NCBI GenBank assembly: GCA_016179965.1
Contig: JACPCF010000025.1
Span: 1 to 63,354, forward strand
DNA from: Candidatus Rokuibacteriota bacterium
GTDB taxonomy: Bacteria > Methylomirabilota > Methylomirabilia > Rokubacteriales > CSP1-6
Direction: 5' to 3'
DNA: 63,354 nt
Shown here: positions 49,259-57,162 of the stretch, piece after piece
Position numbering within the stretch: position 1 is the first letter of the stretch
Layout: each line of letters starts with the position of its first letter
Made by a program: the position numbers and the translations under genes
The notes under the pieces: model-generated
The model's database searches: none
Seen by the model: the letters and a program-made list of their open reading frames with translations, nothing else
What the model was told of the DNA's origin: nothing

Positions 49259-51565
49259 CTACGTTCGGGCGCGCAGGAAGAGCGAGACGCCGAGCCCCGC
49301 GAACACGATGTTGGGGGTCCAGGCGGCCAGGAGCGGCGGCAGGAGATCCGCCTTGGCGAACGAGAGCGCCAGCGAGCTCACCAGCCAGTATCCCATCGAG
49401 ATCGCGATCGCCAGGGCGATGCCGATGACGCGGCCGCCCCGCGGCCACTGGAGCGCGAAGGGAATCGCCACCAGCACCATGATCACGTGGATCAGCGGGA
49501 AGGAGAGCTTCGAGTAGAGCTGGACGAGGTACTTGCCGACCTGGTGGCCGCTCTCCTGCAACTTGATCAGGTAGGCCCGGAGCTCGCGAAAGCTCATCGT
49601 CTCCGGGGGCTGCTGGGTCCGCGTGAAGTCCTCGAGCGATTCCGGGAGCTCGAGCGAGCTCAGCGTAAACGGCACGGCCTCGACGCTGGTGTCGCTCCCA
49701 AATTCCCGGAAAAAGCCGCGTTCGAATTCCCAGCCATTCGCGGTCCAGTGAGCCCGTCCCGCGTCCAGCCGGTTGAGCAGCCGGTAATTCCGGTCGATCT
49801 CGAGCACCGTCACCCCGTCCATCTGCTGGCCGACGGGATCCACCAACTCCAGCCGGAAGAAGCGCGAATCCGAGCTCCGGTACCAGATCTGGGTCCGTCG
49901 CTGGAGGTGGCGCGGGAGCTCGCCCCGGATCTTGATCCGGTCCACCTCTTCCCCCTTCGCGTTCAGCACGGGAAGCACCGTCTCCTGGAATGCCACCGAG
50001 GCCAGGCTGACCGCGAAGGCGAGCAGCAGGATCGGCAGGCTCACGCGGTAGAGGCTGACGCCGGCCGCTTTGAGCGCCGTGAGCTCGTGCTGGCGGCTCA
50101 GGGCCAGAAAGAGGAAAATCGTGGAGACCAGGACGATCACCGGGAAGCCCTCGTAGAGCCCTGCCGGGAGCCGATAGACGAAGTGCTCCAGGATGTAGAG
50201 GAGAGGCGGCTTGACGCGGAGATACCGGTCCAGGGTCTGGAAGAGGTCCACGACGACGAAGAGCGCCGCCCCGACGCTGACGCCGAACCCCACGTACATG
50301 AGGAACTGGCGGACCAGGTAGCGATCCAAGAGGTGACTCGAATCCCGCGGTCCCCGCAGGCGTGGAGGTCGCCGCCGGGAGATCGGGCGGCCCCGGGCCG
50401 GCGCCCGCGCCGCGAGCCGGTCCCGGAACCGGAGCACGGCGTTCACCCACGCCGGCGGCAGGTCCGTGGTGCTGAAGCGCAGCAACCCCAGCCCGACGAG
50501 GCCGAACACCACCGTCGGGGTCCAGACCGCCACCGCCGGCGCCAGGCGGCGGCTCAGCGCGACGCCCTCGAGGGAGTTCAGCGTGAGGTAGTAGCCGACC
50601 AGGATGCCCAGGCTCCCCACCAGCGCCACGCCCCACCCGCCCCGGTGCGCCCGGATGCCCAGGGGGAAGCCGACCATGACGAAGATGAGGGCGGCGACGG
50701 GGAAGGCAAAGCGCTTGTGGAACTCCAGGAAGTACGGCGTGGTGATCTGCCCTTCACGGTCGAGGTAGCGCGCGGTTCGGAGCAGCTCGAACAGGGGCAG
50801 GTTCTTCTCGGGCTTGTCCAGCCGCGGGGCGCTCTTGAACGGGGTCTCGACGGAGAGGTTCATGTCGTACAGCCCGAAGGTCGTGTAGCGGTAGCGGGAT
50901 GAGGTGTCGGTGTCCGACTCGTGGATCGCCCCGTCGATGAGCCGGAGGGTGATGCGCTGGTTCTCCTCGTCGGTGAAGAGCCGCCCCTGGCGGGCCGTGA
51001 CGATCCGCGAGAGCTTCGGGTCCCGCTCGTCGGCCACGAGGAGCCCGCGGAGCCCCACCTGGGAGGCCGAGACCTCCTCCACGTAAATCACGAACTGGCC
51101 GAAGGCGGTGTTGAACACCCGCTCCTTGATCCCCGTCGAGGCCCGGCTCTGGAGAATCTTGAAGAGCTGTCGCTGGAACGCCCTGTTCGACGCCGGATTC
51201 AGGGCCAGGGTCAGGACGGCGGTGAGGGTCGTCACGGCCATGGCCGCGACCAGGAACGGCACGAAGAGGCGCAGCGGGCTCACGCCCGAGGCCTTCAGCG
51301 CCACGACCTCCAGATCCGAGGCCAGGCGGCCGGCGGCCAACAGGACCGCCACCAGGAGGGCCATGGGCAGGGTGTGGGCCAGGAACGACGGCAGCATGTA
51401 CACCAGGAGCTGGAGCACGAGGTGGAAGGGCACGCCCTTCGTGACCACCAGATCCGTGAGGCTGTAGATCCGGTCGATCGTGAGGAAGAAGGTGAAGAGC
51501 CCCACCCCGACGAGGAAGGGGTAGAGGAGCTCCTGAAAGACGTAGCGATCCAGCAGCCGGGTCAC
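49259..51565 (-). CDS. Fused LptF-LptG LPS export permease
   Basis: 768 residues from a GTG whose first base is 51565. Two complete YjgP/YjgQ permease units occur in one frame. The first (about 1-370) starts TRLLDRYVFQELLYPFLVGVGLF and has GRLASDLEVVALKASGVSP (LptF-like). After a basic linker (RGRPISRRRPPRLRGP) the second starts HLLDRYLVRQFLMYVGFGVSVG and has LSRQHELTALKAAGVSLYR (LptG-like). Each has six predicted helices, three on each side of a periplasmic jellyroll. Normally these are two adjacent genes. With LptB (37.8 kb) they form the LPS extractor. The GGAGG site lies 6-8 bases before GTG. Confidence 0.93.
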   Translation of the reverse strand: MTRLLDRYVFQELLYPFLVGVGLFTFFLTIDRIYSLTDLVVTKGVPFHLVLQLLVYMLPSFLAHTLPMALLVAVLLAAGRLASDLEVVALKASGVSPLRLFVPFLVAAMAVTTLTAVLTLALNPASNRAFQRQLFKILQSRASTGIKERVFNTAFGQFVIYVEEVSASQVGLRGLLVADERDPKLSRIVTARQGRLFTDEENQRITLRLIDGAIHESDTDTSSRYRYTTFGLYDMNLSVETPFKSAPRLDKPEKNLPLFELLRTARYLDREGQITTPYFLEFHKRFAFPVAALIFVMVGFPLGIRAHRGGWGVALVGSLGILVGYYLTLNSLEGVALSRRLAPAVAVWTPTVVFGLVGLGLLRFSTTDLPPAWVNAVLRFRDRLAARAPARGRPISRRRPPRLRGPRDSSHLLDRYLVRQFLMYVGFGVSVGAALFVVVDLFQTLDRYLRVKPPLLYILEHFVYRLPAGLYEGFPVIVLVSTIFLFLALSRQHELTALKAAGVSLYRVSLPILLLAFAVSLASVAFQETVLPVLNAKGEEVDRIKIRGELPRHLQRRTQIWYRSSDSRFFRLELVDPVGQQMDGVTVLEIDRNYRLLNRLDAGRAHWTANGWEFERGFFREFGSDTSVEAVPFTLSSLELPESLEDFTRTQQPPETMSFRELRAYLIKLQESGHQVGKYLVQLYSKLSFPLIHVIMVLVAIPFALQWPRGGRVIGIALAIAISMGYWLVSSLALSFAKADLLPPLLAAWTPNIVFAGLGVSLFLRART

Positions 51566-51599
51566 CGCGGGCCTCCGCGTTCTGTTGTACCATATCCCC

Positions 51600-52658
51600 G
51601 TGAAGCGCCGGATGGTCTTTGGACTCCTCGTCGCGTGGCTCGCCCTGGGGACCTCGGCGGCCGGGACCGAGCGCGATGTCCCGTCCGGCAGGCTGGAGCG
51701 CTTTCGCGCCATCGCGGCCGCCGGGCTGGGGGCGCTGGAGCTCTCGGGACACGAGCCCGCCCCCGAGAGCATCGGGGAGATCTACGCCCTCCTCGACGCC
51801 GAGATTGTGGACAACCTCGCGAGTGGCAGCCTCTTCGCCTCGGAGGGATTTCTCCAGGAGCGGCTCGACGCCTTCAACGAGGCCTGGGGCGGAACGGCGT
51901 TCCGGGTGCTGGCGCTCCGGCCGAGCGGCCTCACCGTCGGCGCGTTTCAGCTCTCGCCGGGCGGATGGGGGAACAGCGTCCGCGTCTACGGACGGAGCGG
52001 GTCCGGGGCCGCGCTGATCCGCGCGATCCAGCGGGAGGGAGTGCCGGTCCTCCACGAAATGCCCTCGACCCGGGGGGGAGATCCCCAATTCCTCGTCGCC
52101 TGGGTCGGCCCCCAGTCGAGCCGTGGCAGCACCGGTCTTCGCCTGGAACTCTGGCGGAGGCAGGGAACGTCCATCAGCCTGGCCTGGTCCACCGACGCGG
52201 TGACAGAGGGAGGCCTGCTGGTCGGCCGCTTCTCCCTGGGCGCGCAGCAGGCCTCGTTCCGCTACGAGGTGAGATACCCGGGCTGGAAGCCCGGCTGCGA
52301 GGGCCAGACCGAGCACGAAGACCTGTACCGCTACGACCCCGGCGCGGAGACGTTCGTCCTGGCCCGGCGGCAGGTCGTGAACGGCTGGCATCGGGAGTTT
52401 CACGCCTTCCTCGCCAGCTTTCTGTCGGCCCTGAGCGCGCGGAACGAGCGGGCGCTGGCGGGGCTGGTGCCGCCCATCCTCCGCCCGAGGCTCCCCGCGC
52501 GCTTGGAGGCGGACCTCGCCTGCGATGAGGCGGTGGGAACGCCGCCCACCTCCGTCGCCGTGGCCGCCGTATCGCCGGACGACCGTCGTCCCTGGAGCCT
52601 GGTGTTCCGCCGGGCGGCGGGGGGGTGGCGCCTCGCCGCGGCGGCTCCCGCCGAGTGA
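51600..52658 (+). CDS. Hypothetical secreted protein
   Basis: 352 residues with a signal peptide (RRMVFGLLVAWLALGTSAAG). The mature region is a mixed alpha/beta protein without recognised motifs. A stretch YEVRYPGWKPGCEGQTEHEDLYRYDPGAETFVLARR suggests a beta-rich domain. GTG 51600 lies 34 bases from the divergent lptFG start, with a shared TACCATA -10-like sequence that reads in both directions. Its coupling to an LPS exporter hints at an envelope role (inference). Confidence 0.75.
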   Translation: MKRRMVFGLLVAWLALGTSAAGTERDVPSGRLERFRAIAAAGLGALELSGHEPAPESIGEIYALLDAEIVDNLASGSLFASEGFLQERLDAFNEAWGGTAFRVLALRPSGLTVGAFQLSPGGWGNSVRVYGRSGSGAALIRAIQREGVPVLHEMPSTRGGDPQFLVAWVGPQSSRGSTGLRLELWRRQGTSISLAWSTDAVTEGGLLVGRFSLGAQQASFRYEVRYPGWKPGCEGQTEHEDLYRYDPGAETFVLARRQVVNGWHREFHAFLASFLSALSARNERALAGLVPPILRPRLPARLEADLACDEAVGTPPTSVAVAAVSPDDRRPWSLVFRRAAGGWRLAAAAPAE

Positions 52659-52715
52659 CGACCCGCGCCACCCTGGCCCGCCTCGTGCGTGAACACGCGT
52701 TCCGCGTCGTGCGCA

Positions 52716-52773
52716 CCCCCTCACCTCTTCTCCTCTCCCCACTGGGGAGAGGTAGGGTGAGGGGGGAGAGGAT
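52716..52773. repeat. Dispersed palindromic repeat of the CCCTCACC...CTCTCCCC type
   Basis: CTCTCCCC-ACT-GGGGAGAG forms the core, flanked by CCCTCACC and GGTGAGGG arms, with further GGTGAGGGG copies after it. It lies in the 195-base gap before valS, which contains no gene. The arrangement is typical of interspersed palindromes found in many environmental bacterial genomes. Confidence 0.75.
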
Positions 52774-52853
52774 GAAGGTGAGGGGATCATGAGTGGGGTG
52801 AGGGGGCCGTGCGAGCTCACGAATAACCCGGGCTAGCGGTAGAATAGAGAGCA

Positions 52854-55502
52854 ATGATCGCCGACCGGTACGACCCGCGGCAGGTCGAGGAGCGCTGGTA
52901 CCGTCACTGGCTGGAGCGCGGCTACTTCCGCGCCGACCCGGCCTCCCCCAAGAAGCCCTACTGCATCGTCATCCCGCCCCCCAACGTCACCGGCTCCCTC
53001 CACATGGGGCACGCCCTCGACAACACCATCCAGGACATCCTGATCCGCTGGAAGCGGATGGACGGTCTGAACGCCCTCTGGGTGCCCGGCACCGACCATG
53101 CCGGCATCGCGACCCAGTACGTCGTCGAGCGTCAGCTCGCCGCCGAGGGCAAGACCAAGGAAGACCTGGGGCGCGACGCGTTCATCGCGCGGATCTGGAA
53201 GTGGAAGGACGAATCGGGCGGGACCATCATCCGCCAGCTCCAGCGCCTGGGCGCCTCCTGCGACTGGGAGCGCACCCGCTTCACGATGGACCCGGGGTTG
53301 TCCGAGGCTGTCAGGGAAGTCTTCGTGAGGCTCTGGGAGGAAGGGCTCCTCTACCGGGGCGACTACATTGTCAACTGGTGCCCGCGCTGCCAGACGGTGC
53401 TCTCTGATCTGGAGGTGGAGCACGAGGAGCGCGACGCCCAGCTTTTCTACATCAAGTACGGCCCGCTCACGCTGGCCACCGTGCGCCCTGAGACCAAGCT
53501 CGGCGACACGGCCCTGGCGGTGCATCCCCGCGACCGGCGCTACGCCCAGTACGTCGGGAAGGTCCTCGAGGTCCGCTCCGTGGAGGGCACCATCCGGATG
53601 AAGGTGGTGGCCGACGAGGCGGTGGACCCGAAGTTCGGCACCGGCGTCGTCAAGGTGACGCCGGCCCACGACCCGGCCGACTTCGAGATCGGCAAGCGGC
53701 ACGGGCTGGAGGTGCGCCAGGTGATCGGCTTCGACGCCAAGATGAACGAGCGGGCCGGCCGGTACGCCGGGCTCGACCGCTTCGAGTGCCGGAAGCGGAT
53801 CGTCGAGGACATGCAGCGGCTGGGCCTCATCGAGAAGATCGAGCCCTACCGCCACAGCGTGGGGGTCTGCTACCGCTGCAAGACGGTCGTCGAGCCGCTC
53901 GTCTCCACCCAGTGGTATGTCAGGATGAAGCCCCTCGCGGAGCCCGCCATTAAGGCGGTCAGCTCCGGGAAGATTAAGATCATCCCGCGCGGGTGGACCA
54001 AGACCTACTACCACTGGATGGAGAACATCCGCGACTGGCCGATCTCCCGCCAGCTCTGGTGGGGGCACCGGATCCCGGCCTGGTACTGCGACAAAGAGGG
54101 CGCGGTCCACGTCTCGCGCACGGACCTCCCCTGCTGTCCCGCGTGCGGCGGGCCGCTCCGCCAGGACGAGGACGTCCTGGACACCTGGTTCTCGTCGGGG
54201 CTCTGGCCCTTCTCGACGCTCGGGTGGCCGCACGAAACGCCGGAGCTCGGGACGTTTTACCCGACGTCCTGCCTCGTCACCGGCTTCGACATCCTGTTCT
54301 TCTGGGTCGCGCGCATGGTGATGCTCGGCATCAAGTTCATGGGCGACGTCCCGTTCCGCGACGTGTACCTGCACGCGCTGATCCGCGACCTGGAGGGCCA
54401 GAAGATGTCCAAGGTCAAGGGGAACATCATCGATCCCCTGGACCTCATGGACAAGTACGGAACCGACGCCCTCCGCTTCACGCTGGCCGCGCTGGCGGGG
54501 CAGGGGCGCGACATTCGCTTCGGCGAGGAGCGGGTGGAGGCGTACCGGAACTTCGCCAACAAGATCTGGAACGCGGCGCGGTTCGTCCTGACCAACCTGG
54601 AGGATTACGATCCGGCGAAGGCCGACGGCGTGGCGCCCGGCCTGCCTGACCGCTGGATCCGGAGCCGCCTGGCGGTCGCGATCGGCAAGGTCCGAAAGGC
54701 CCTCGCCACCTATCGCTTCAACGACGCCGCCGGCGCGGCCTACCAGTTCGTCTGGCACGAGTTCTGCGACTGGTACGTGGAGTGCGTGAAGCTGACCCTC
54801 TACCGGGGCGACGACCCCGCGGCGCGCTGCCGCAGCCAACAGACGCTCGCCGAAGTCCTGGAAACGACCCTCCGGCTCCTCCACCCCTTCATGCCGTTCA
54901 TCACCGAGGAGATCTGGCAACGACTCCCCACGCTTGGCGTGGGGGCCCGCGCGCTTCGCGCGGGGGCCCGCCACGCGGGGTCGAGCATCATGCTGGCTCC
55001 GTTTCCCAAGGCGGCCAAGAAGGCCCAGGACCCCGCGGCCGAGAAGGACATGGCCCTGCTGATCGGCGTGATCACCGCCATCCGGAACATCCGGGGCGAG
55101 ATGCGCATCCCCCCGTCCACGACCCTGCGTGCGGTCCTCAGGCCCACGACCCGCCCGGCCGCGAAGCTCCTGACGGCGCACGCCGCCCTCGTCCAGAGCC
55201 TGGCGCGCTGCGACGCGACCGTGGACCCGCGGGCGAAGCGCCCCGCTGCCTCCGCCATGGCGATCGCGCAGGGGGTGGAATGCTTCGTCCCGCTGGAAGG
55301 CCTCGTGGACCTCGCCGCCGAACGCCAGCGTCTCGCTAAGGAGATCAAGAGGGCGGAGGAGCAGATCGCCTTCCTGAAGGCCAAGCTGGGGAACCGGGAG
55401 TTCATGGCCAAGGCCCCACGGGACGTGGTGGAGCGGGAGAAAGGGCGGCTCCAGGAACAGATGGGGGTCCGACAGAAGCTCCTTGGGGTCAGGCCTGAGT
55501 AA
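52854..55502 (+). CDS. valS: Valyl-tRNA synthetase
   Basis: 882 residues. Charges tRNA-Val. PPPNVTGSLHMGHALDNTIQDILIRWKRM holds the HIGH-type site. The editing domain has TVRPETKLGDTALAVHP and GTGVVKVTPAHDPADFEIG. DWPISRQLWWGHRIPAWYC and KMSKVKGNIIDPLDL (KMSKV rather than KMSKS) complete the active site. The C-terminus is the coiled-coil arm (LAAERQRLAKEIKRAEEQIAFLKAKLGN). An in-frame insert at about residue 692-709 is encoded by three hairpins. A TAGAAT box ends 8 bases before ATG, so it may be leaderless. Confidence 0.97.
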   Translation: MIADRYDPRQVEERWYRHWLERGYFRADPASPKKPYCIVIPPPNVTGSLHMGHALDNTIQDILIRWKRMDGLNALWVPGTDHAGIATQYVVERQLAAEGKTKEDLGRDAFIARIWKWKDESGGTIIRQLQRLGASCDWERTRFTMDPGLSEAVREVFVRLWEEGLLYRGDYIVNWCPRCQTVLSDLEVEHEERDAQLFYIKYGPLTLATVRPETKLGDTALAVHPRDRRYAQYVGKVLEVRSVEGTIRMKVVADEAVDPKFGTGVVKVTPAHDPADFEIGKRHGLEVRQVIGFDAKMNERAGRYAGLDRFECRKRIVEDMQRLGLIEKIEPYRHSVGVCYRCKTVVEPLVSTQWYVRMKPLAEPAIKAVSSGKIKIIPRGWTKTYYHWMENIRDWPISRQLWWGHRIPAWYCDKEGAVHVSRTDLPCCPACGGPLRQDEDVLDTWFSSGLWPFSTLGWPHETPELGTFYPTSCLVTGFDILFFWVARMVMLGIKFMGDVPFRDVYLHALIRDLEGQKMSKVKGNIIDPLDLMDKYGTDALRFTLAALAGQGRDIRFGEERVEAYRNFANKIWNAARFVLTNLEDYDPAKADGVAPGLPDRWIRSRLAVAIGKVRKALATYRFNDAAGAAYQFVWHEFCDWYVECVKLTLYRGDDPAARCRSQQTLAEVLETTLRLLHPFMPFITEEIWQRLPTLGVGARALRAGARHAGSSIMLAPFPKAAKKAQDPAAEKDMALLIGVITAIRNIRGEMRIPPSTTLRAVLRPTTRPAAKLLTAHAALVQSLARCDATVDPRAKRPAASAMAIAQGVECFVPLEGLVDLAAERQRLAKEIKRAEEQIAFLKAKLGNREFMAKAPRDVVEREKGRLQEQMGVRQKLLGVRPE
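54926..54979. repeat. Three tandem hairpins inserted in frame within valS
   Basis: CCCCACGC-TTG-GCGTGGGG, CCCGCGCG-CTT-CGCGCGGG and CCCGC-CAC-GCGGG follow each other. They encode TLGVGARALRAGARHAG between EEIWQRLP and SSIMLAPFP, which are normally close in ValS. The insertion keeps the frame. Confidence 0.75.
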
Positions 55503-55505
55503 TTG
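55485..55505 (+). repeat. 21-base inverted repeat, left arm (with 56265-56285)
   Basis: Contains GTCAGGCCTGAGTAATTG. It spans the last codons and stop of valS. The exact reverse complement is at 56265-56285, so birA is enclosed between the arms. Each arm contains the palindrome TCAGGCCTGA. Confidence 0.85.
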
Positions 55506-55512
55506 CGTATCA

Positions 55513-56262
55513 ATGATGCGGACAGGTGAAGCCGTCCACGGCTGGGCGTCGCGCCCGGTGGTGAGCCTGGGCGAAGTGGGCTCGACCCAGACCGAGGCGC
55601 GGCGGCTGGCCGAGGCCGGGGCGCCGGAGGGGACCGCCGTCGTGGCCGAGCACCAGACCCAGGGCCGCGGGCGCCTGGGGCGGCGCTGGATCGACGAGCC
55701 GGGAGCCGCGCTGCTGGTTTCAATCGTCCTCCGTCCCACTCTGGACGCGCCGCGGCTCCCCCAGCTCTCCCTCGTGGCCGGGGTCGCCGTGGCCGAAGCG
55801 CTGGCGGAGGCGTCGGGCTTGCGGGTGACCCTCTCCTGGCCGAACGACCTGCTCCTCCGGGGACGCAAAGTGGCGGGGATCCTGGCGGAGTCCTTCGCCG
55901 GGCGTGACGCCGGCGCCAGCGTCATTCTCGGCATCGGCATCAACGTCAACCAAGAGCGCTTCCCCGAGGACCTGGCGGCGCGCGCCACGTCACTGGCTTT
56001 CGAGGCGAGACACCCATTCGACCGGGAGCAGCTGCTGAGGACCGTGCTCAACCGCCTGGAGGCCTGGTACCGGCGGTGGGTGGGGGAGGGCTTCGAGCCG
56101 GCGCGGGAAGCGTGGCGCCGCGGCTCGGCGACTCTCGGCCAGCGCGTCACGATCGGGGAGGGCGTGAACGGGACGGCCCTGGACCTGGCAGAAGATGGGG
56201 CCCTTCTCGTGAGGACCGACGCCGGTGCCCTCGTCCGGCGGATCGCCGCCCTGGGACCATAA
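55513..56262 (+). CDS. birA: Biotin-protein ligase (BirA, no DNA-binding domain)
   Basis: About 249 residues. Attaches biotin to carboxylase carrier proteins. EVGSTQTEARRLAEAGAPEGTAVVAEHQTQGRGRLGRRW holds the biotinyl-AMP loop GRGRxGR. SWPNDLLLRGRKVAGILAE and VILGIGINVN are the ligase core. The C-terminal SH3-like domain ends the protein. There is no N-terminal HTH, so it is not a biotin repressor. ATG 55513 or 55516 is the start. The gene is flanked by perfect 21-base inverted repeats and precedes coaX, a common pairing. Confidence 0.95.
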   Translation: MMRTGEAVHGWASRPVVSLGEVGSTQTEARRLAEAGAPEGTAVVAEHQTQGRGRLGRRWIDEPGAALLVSIVLRPTLDAPRLPQLSLVAGVAVAEALAEASGLRVTLSWPNDLLLRGRKVAGILAESFAGRDAGASVILGIGINVNQERFPEDLAARATSLAFEARHPFDREQLLRTVLNRLEAWYRRWVGEGFEPAREAWRRGSATLGQRVTIGEGVNGTALDLAEDGALLVRTDAGALVRRIAALGP

Positions 56263-56264
56263 GT

Positions 56265-56285
56265 CAATTACTCAGGCCTGACCCC
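56265..56285 (-). repeat. 21-base inverted repeat, right arm (with 55485-55505)
   Basis: Exact reverse complement of the left arm, beginning CAATTACTCAGGCCTGAC, three bases after the birA stop. The two arms are about 760 bases apart. Confidence 0.85.
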
Positions 56286-56317
56286 GGGAGGGGCGGGCGA
56301 ACTGACAGGAGGCGGCC

Positions 56318-57094
56318 ATGCTGCTGGTCATTGAAGTGGGGAACACCAACACGGGGCTCGGCGTCTTCGACGGCCGCCGCCTGCTGGTCTCCTGGCGCCT
56401 GACCAGCCGCCGCGAGCAGACGGCTGACGAATACGGCGTCTTCATCCGGACCCTCCTCGGCAATCAGGGAATCGACCCCGGGCGGATCAGGGCGGTGGCA
56501 ATCTCCAACGTCGTCCCGCCGGTCCAGCAGACGCTCGAGTGGATGTGCGAGAAGTACTTCGGCCTCCCCGCCTTCAGCGTCGAGCCCGGGGTCAACGTCA
56601 AGATCCCCATGCGGGTGGACAACCCTCACGAGGTCGGGGCCGACCGCCTCTGCAACGCCGTCGCCGCCGTGGAGTTCTACGGCCCGCCCCTCATCGTCGT
56701 GGATTTCGGGACGGCCACGAACTTCGACTGTGTGAACGCCCGCGGCGAGTTCATCGGCGGCGCCATCGCCCCCGGCCTCACCCTGGCGGCGGAGGCGCTC
56801 TTCTCCCGGGCGGCGCGCCTTTACCGGGTGGAGCTCGTGAGGCCGAAAGAGGCCATCGGGCGAAACACCGTGACCAATATCCAGTCGGGGCTGGTCTACG
56901 GTTACGCCGGCCTCGTGGACGGGCTGGTGGAGCGCATCCGGGCCGAGATGGACGGGGAGCCCAAGGTCATCGCCACCGGGGGCCTCGCCACCCTGATCCA
57001 GGGGGTGGCCCGCTCCATCCAGCACGTGAACCCCGACCTCAGGCTCGAGGGCCTCCGGCTGATCTGGGAGCAGACCCACCCCCAGGGTCCTTGA
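56318..57094 (+). CDS. coaX: Type III pantothenate kinase
   Basis: 258 residues. First step of coenzyme A synthesis. The N-terminal phosphate motif is IEVGNTNTGLGVFDG. The usual Asp of DVGNTN is Glu here. NPHEVGADRLCNAVAA, IVVDFGTATNFDCVNARGEFIGGAIAPGL and ATGGLA are family signatures. AGGAGG precedes ATG. CoaX enzymes are not inhibited by CoA and need a monovalent cation. birA-coaX adjacency is conserved in many bacteria. Confidence 0.95.
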   Translation: MLLVIEVGNTNTGLGVFDGRRLLVSWRLTSRREQTADEYGVFIRTLLGNQGIDPGRIRAVAISNVVPPVQQTLEWMCEKYFGLPAFSVEPGVNVKIPMRVDNPHEVGADRLCNAVAAVEFYGPPLIVVDFGTATNFDCVNARGEFIGGAIAPGLTLAAEALFSRAARLYRVELVRPKEAIGRNTVTNIQSGLVYGYAGLVDGLVERIRAEMDGEPKVIATGGLATLIQGVARSIQHVNPDLRLEGLRLIWEQTHPQGP

Positions 57095-57135
57095 CAGGGG
57101 AGGCCCAGGCCCTGAACCGGTACACTACCCCGAAA

Positions 57136-57141
57136 TATAGT
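57136..57141 (+). promoter_or_regulatory. Possible -10 box upstream of the IMP dehydrogenase-like gene
   Basis: TATAGT, with a poor -35 (TGAACC) 17 bases upstream. A perfect TTGACA at 57091 overlaps the coaX end but is too far from any -10. AGGGGAGGG precedes the ATG. Confidence 0.35.
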
Positions 57142-57162
57142 AGTAGGGGAGGGCGGCGACAC

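Noticed and set aside
52833-56267. 1144-residue minus-strand ORF over valS and birA
   Set aside because: Shadow of two clear genes on the plus strand, with no motif.
57091-57126. TTGACA...TACACT as a promoter
   Set aside because: Spacing is 24 bases, too long for sigma-70. A TATAGT further down is more likely.
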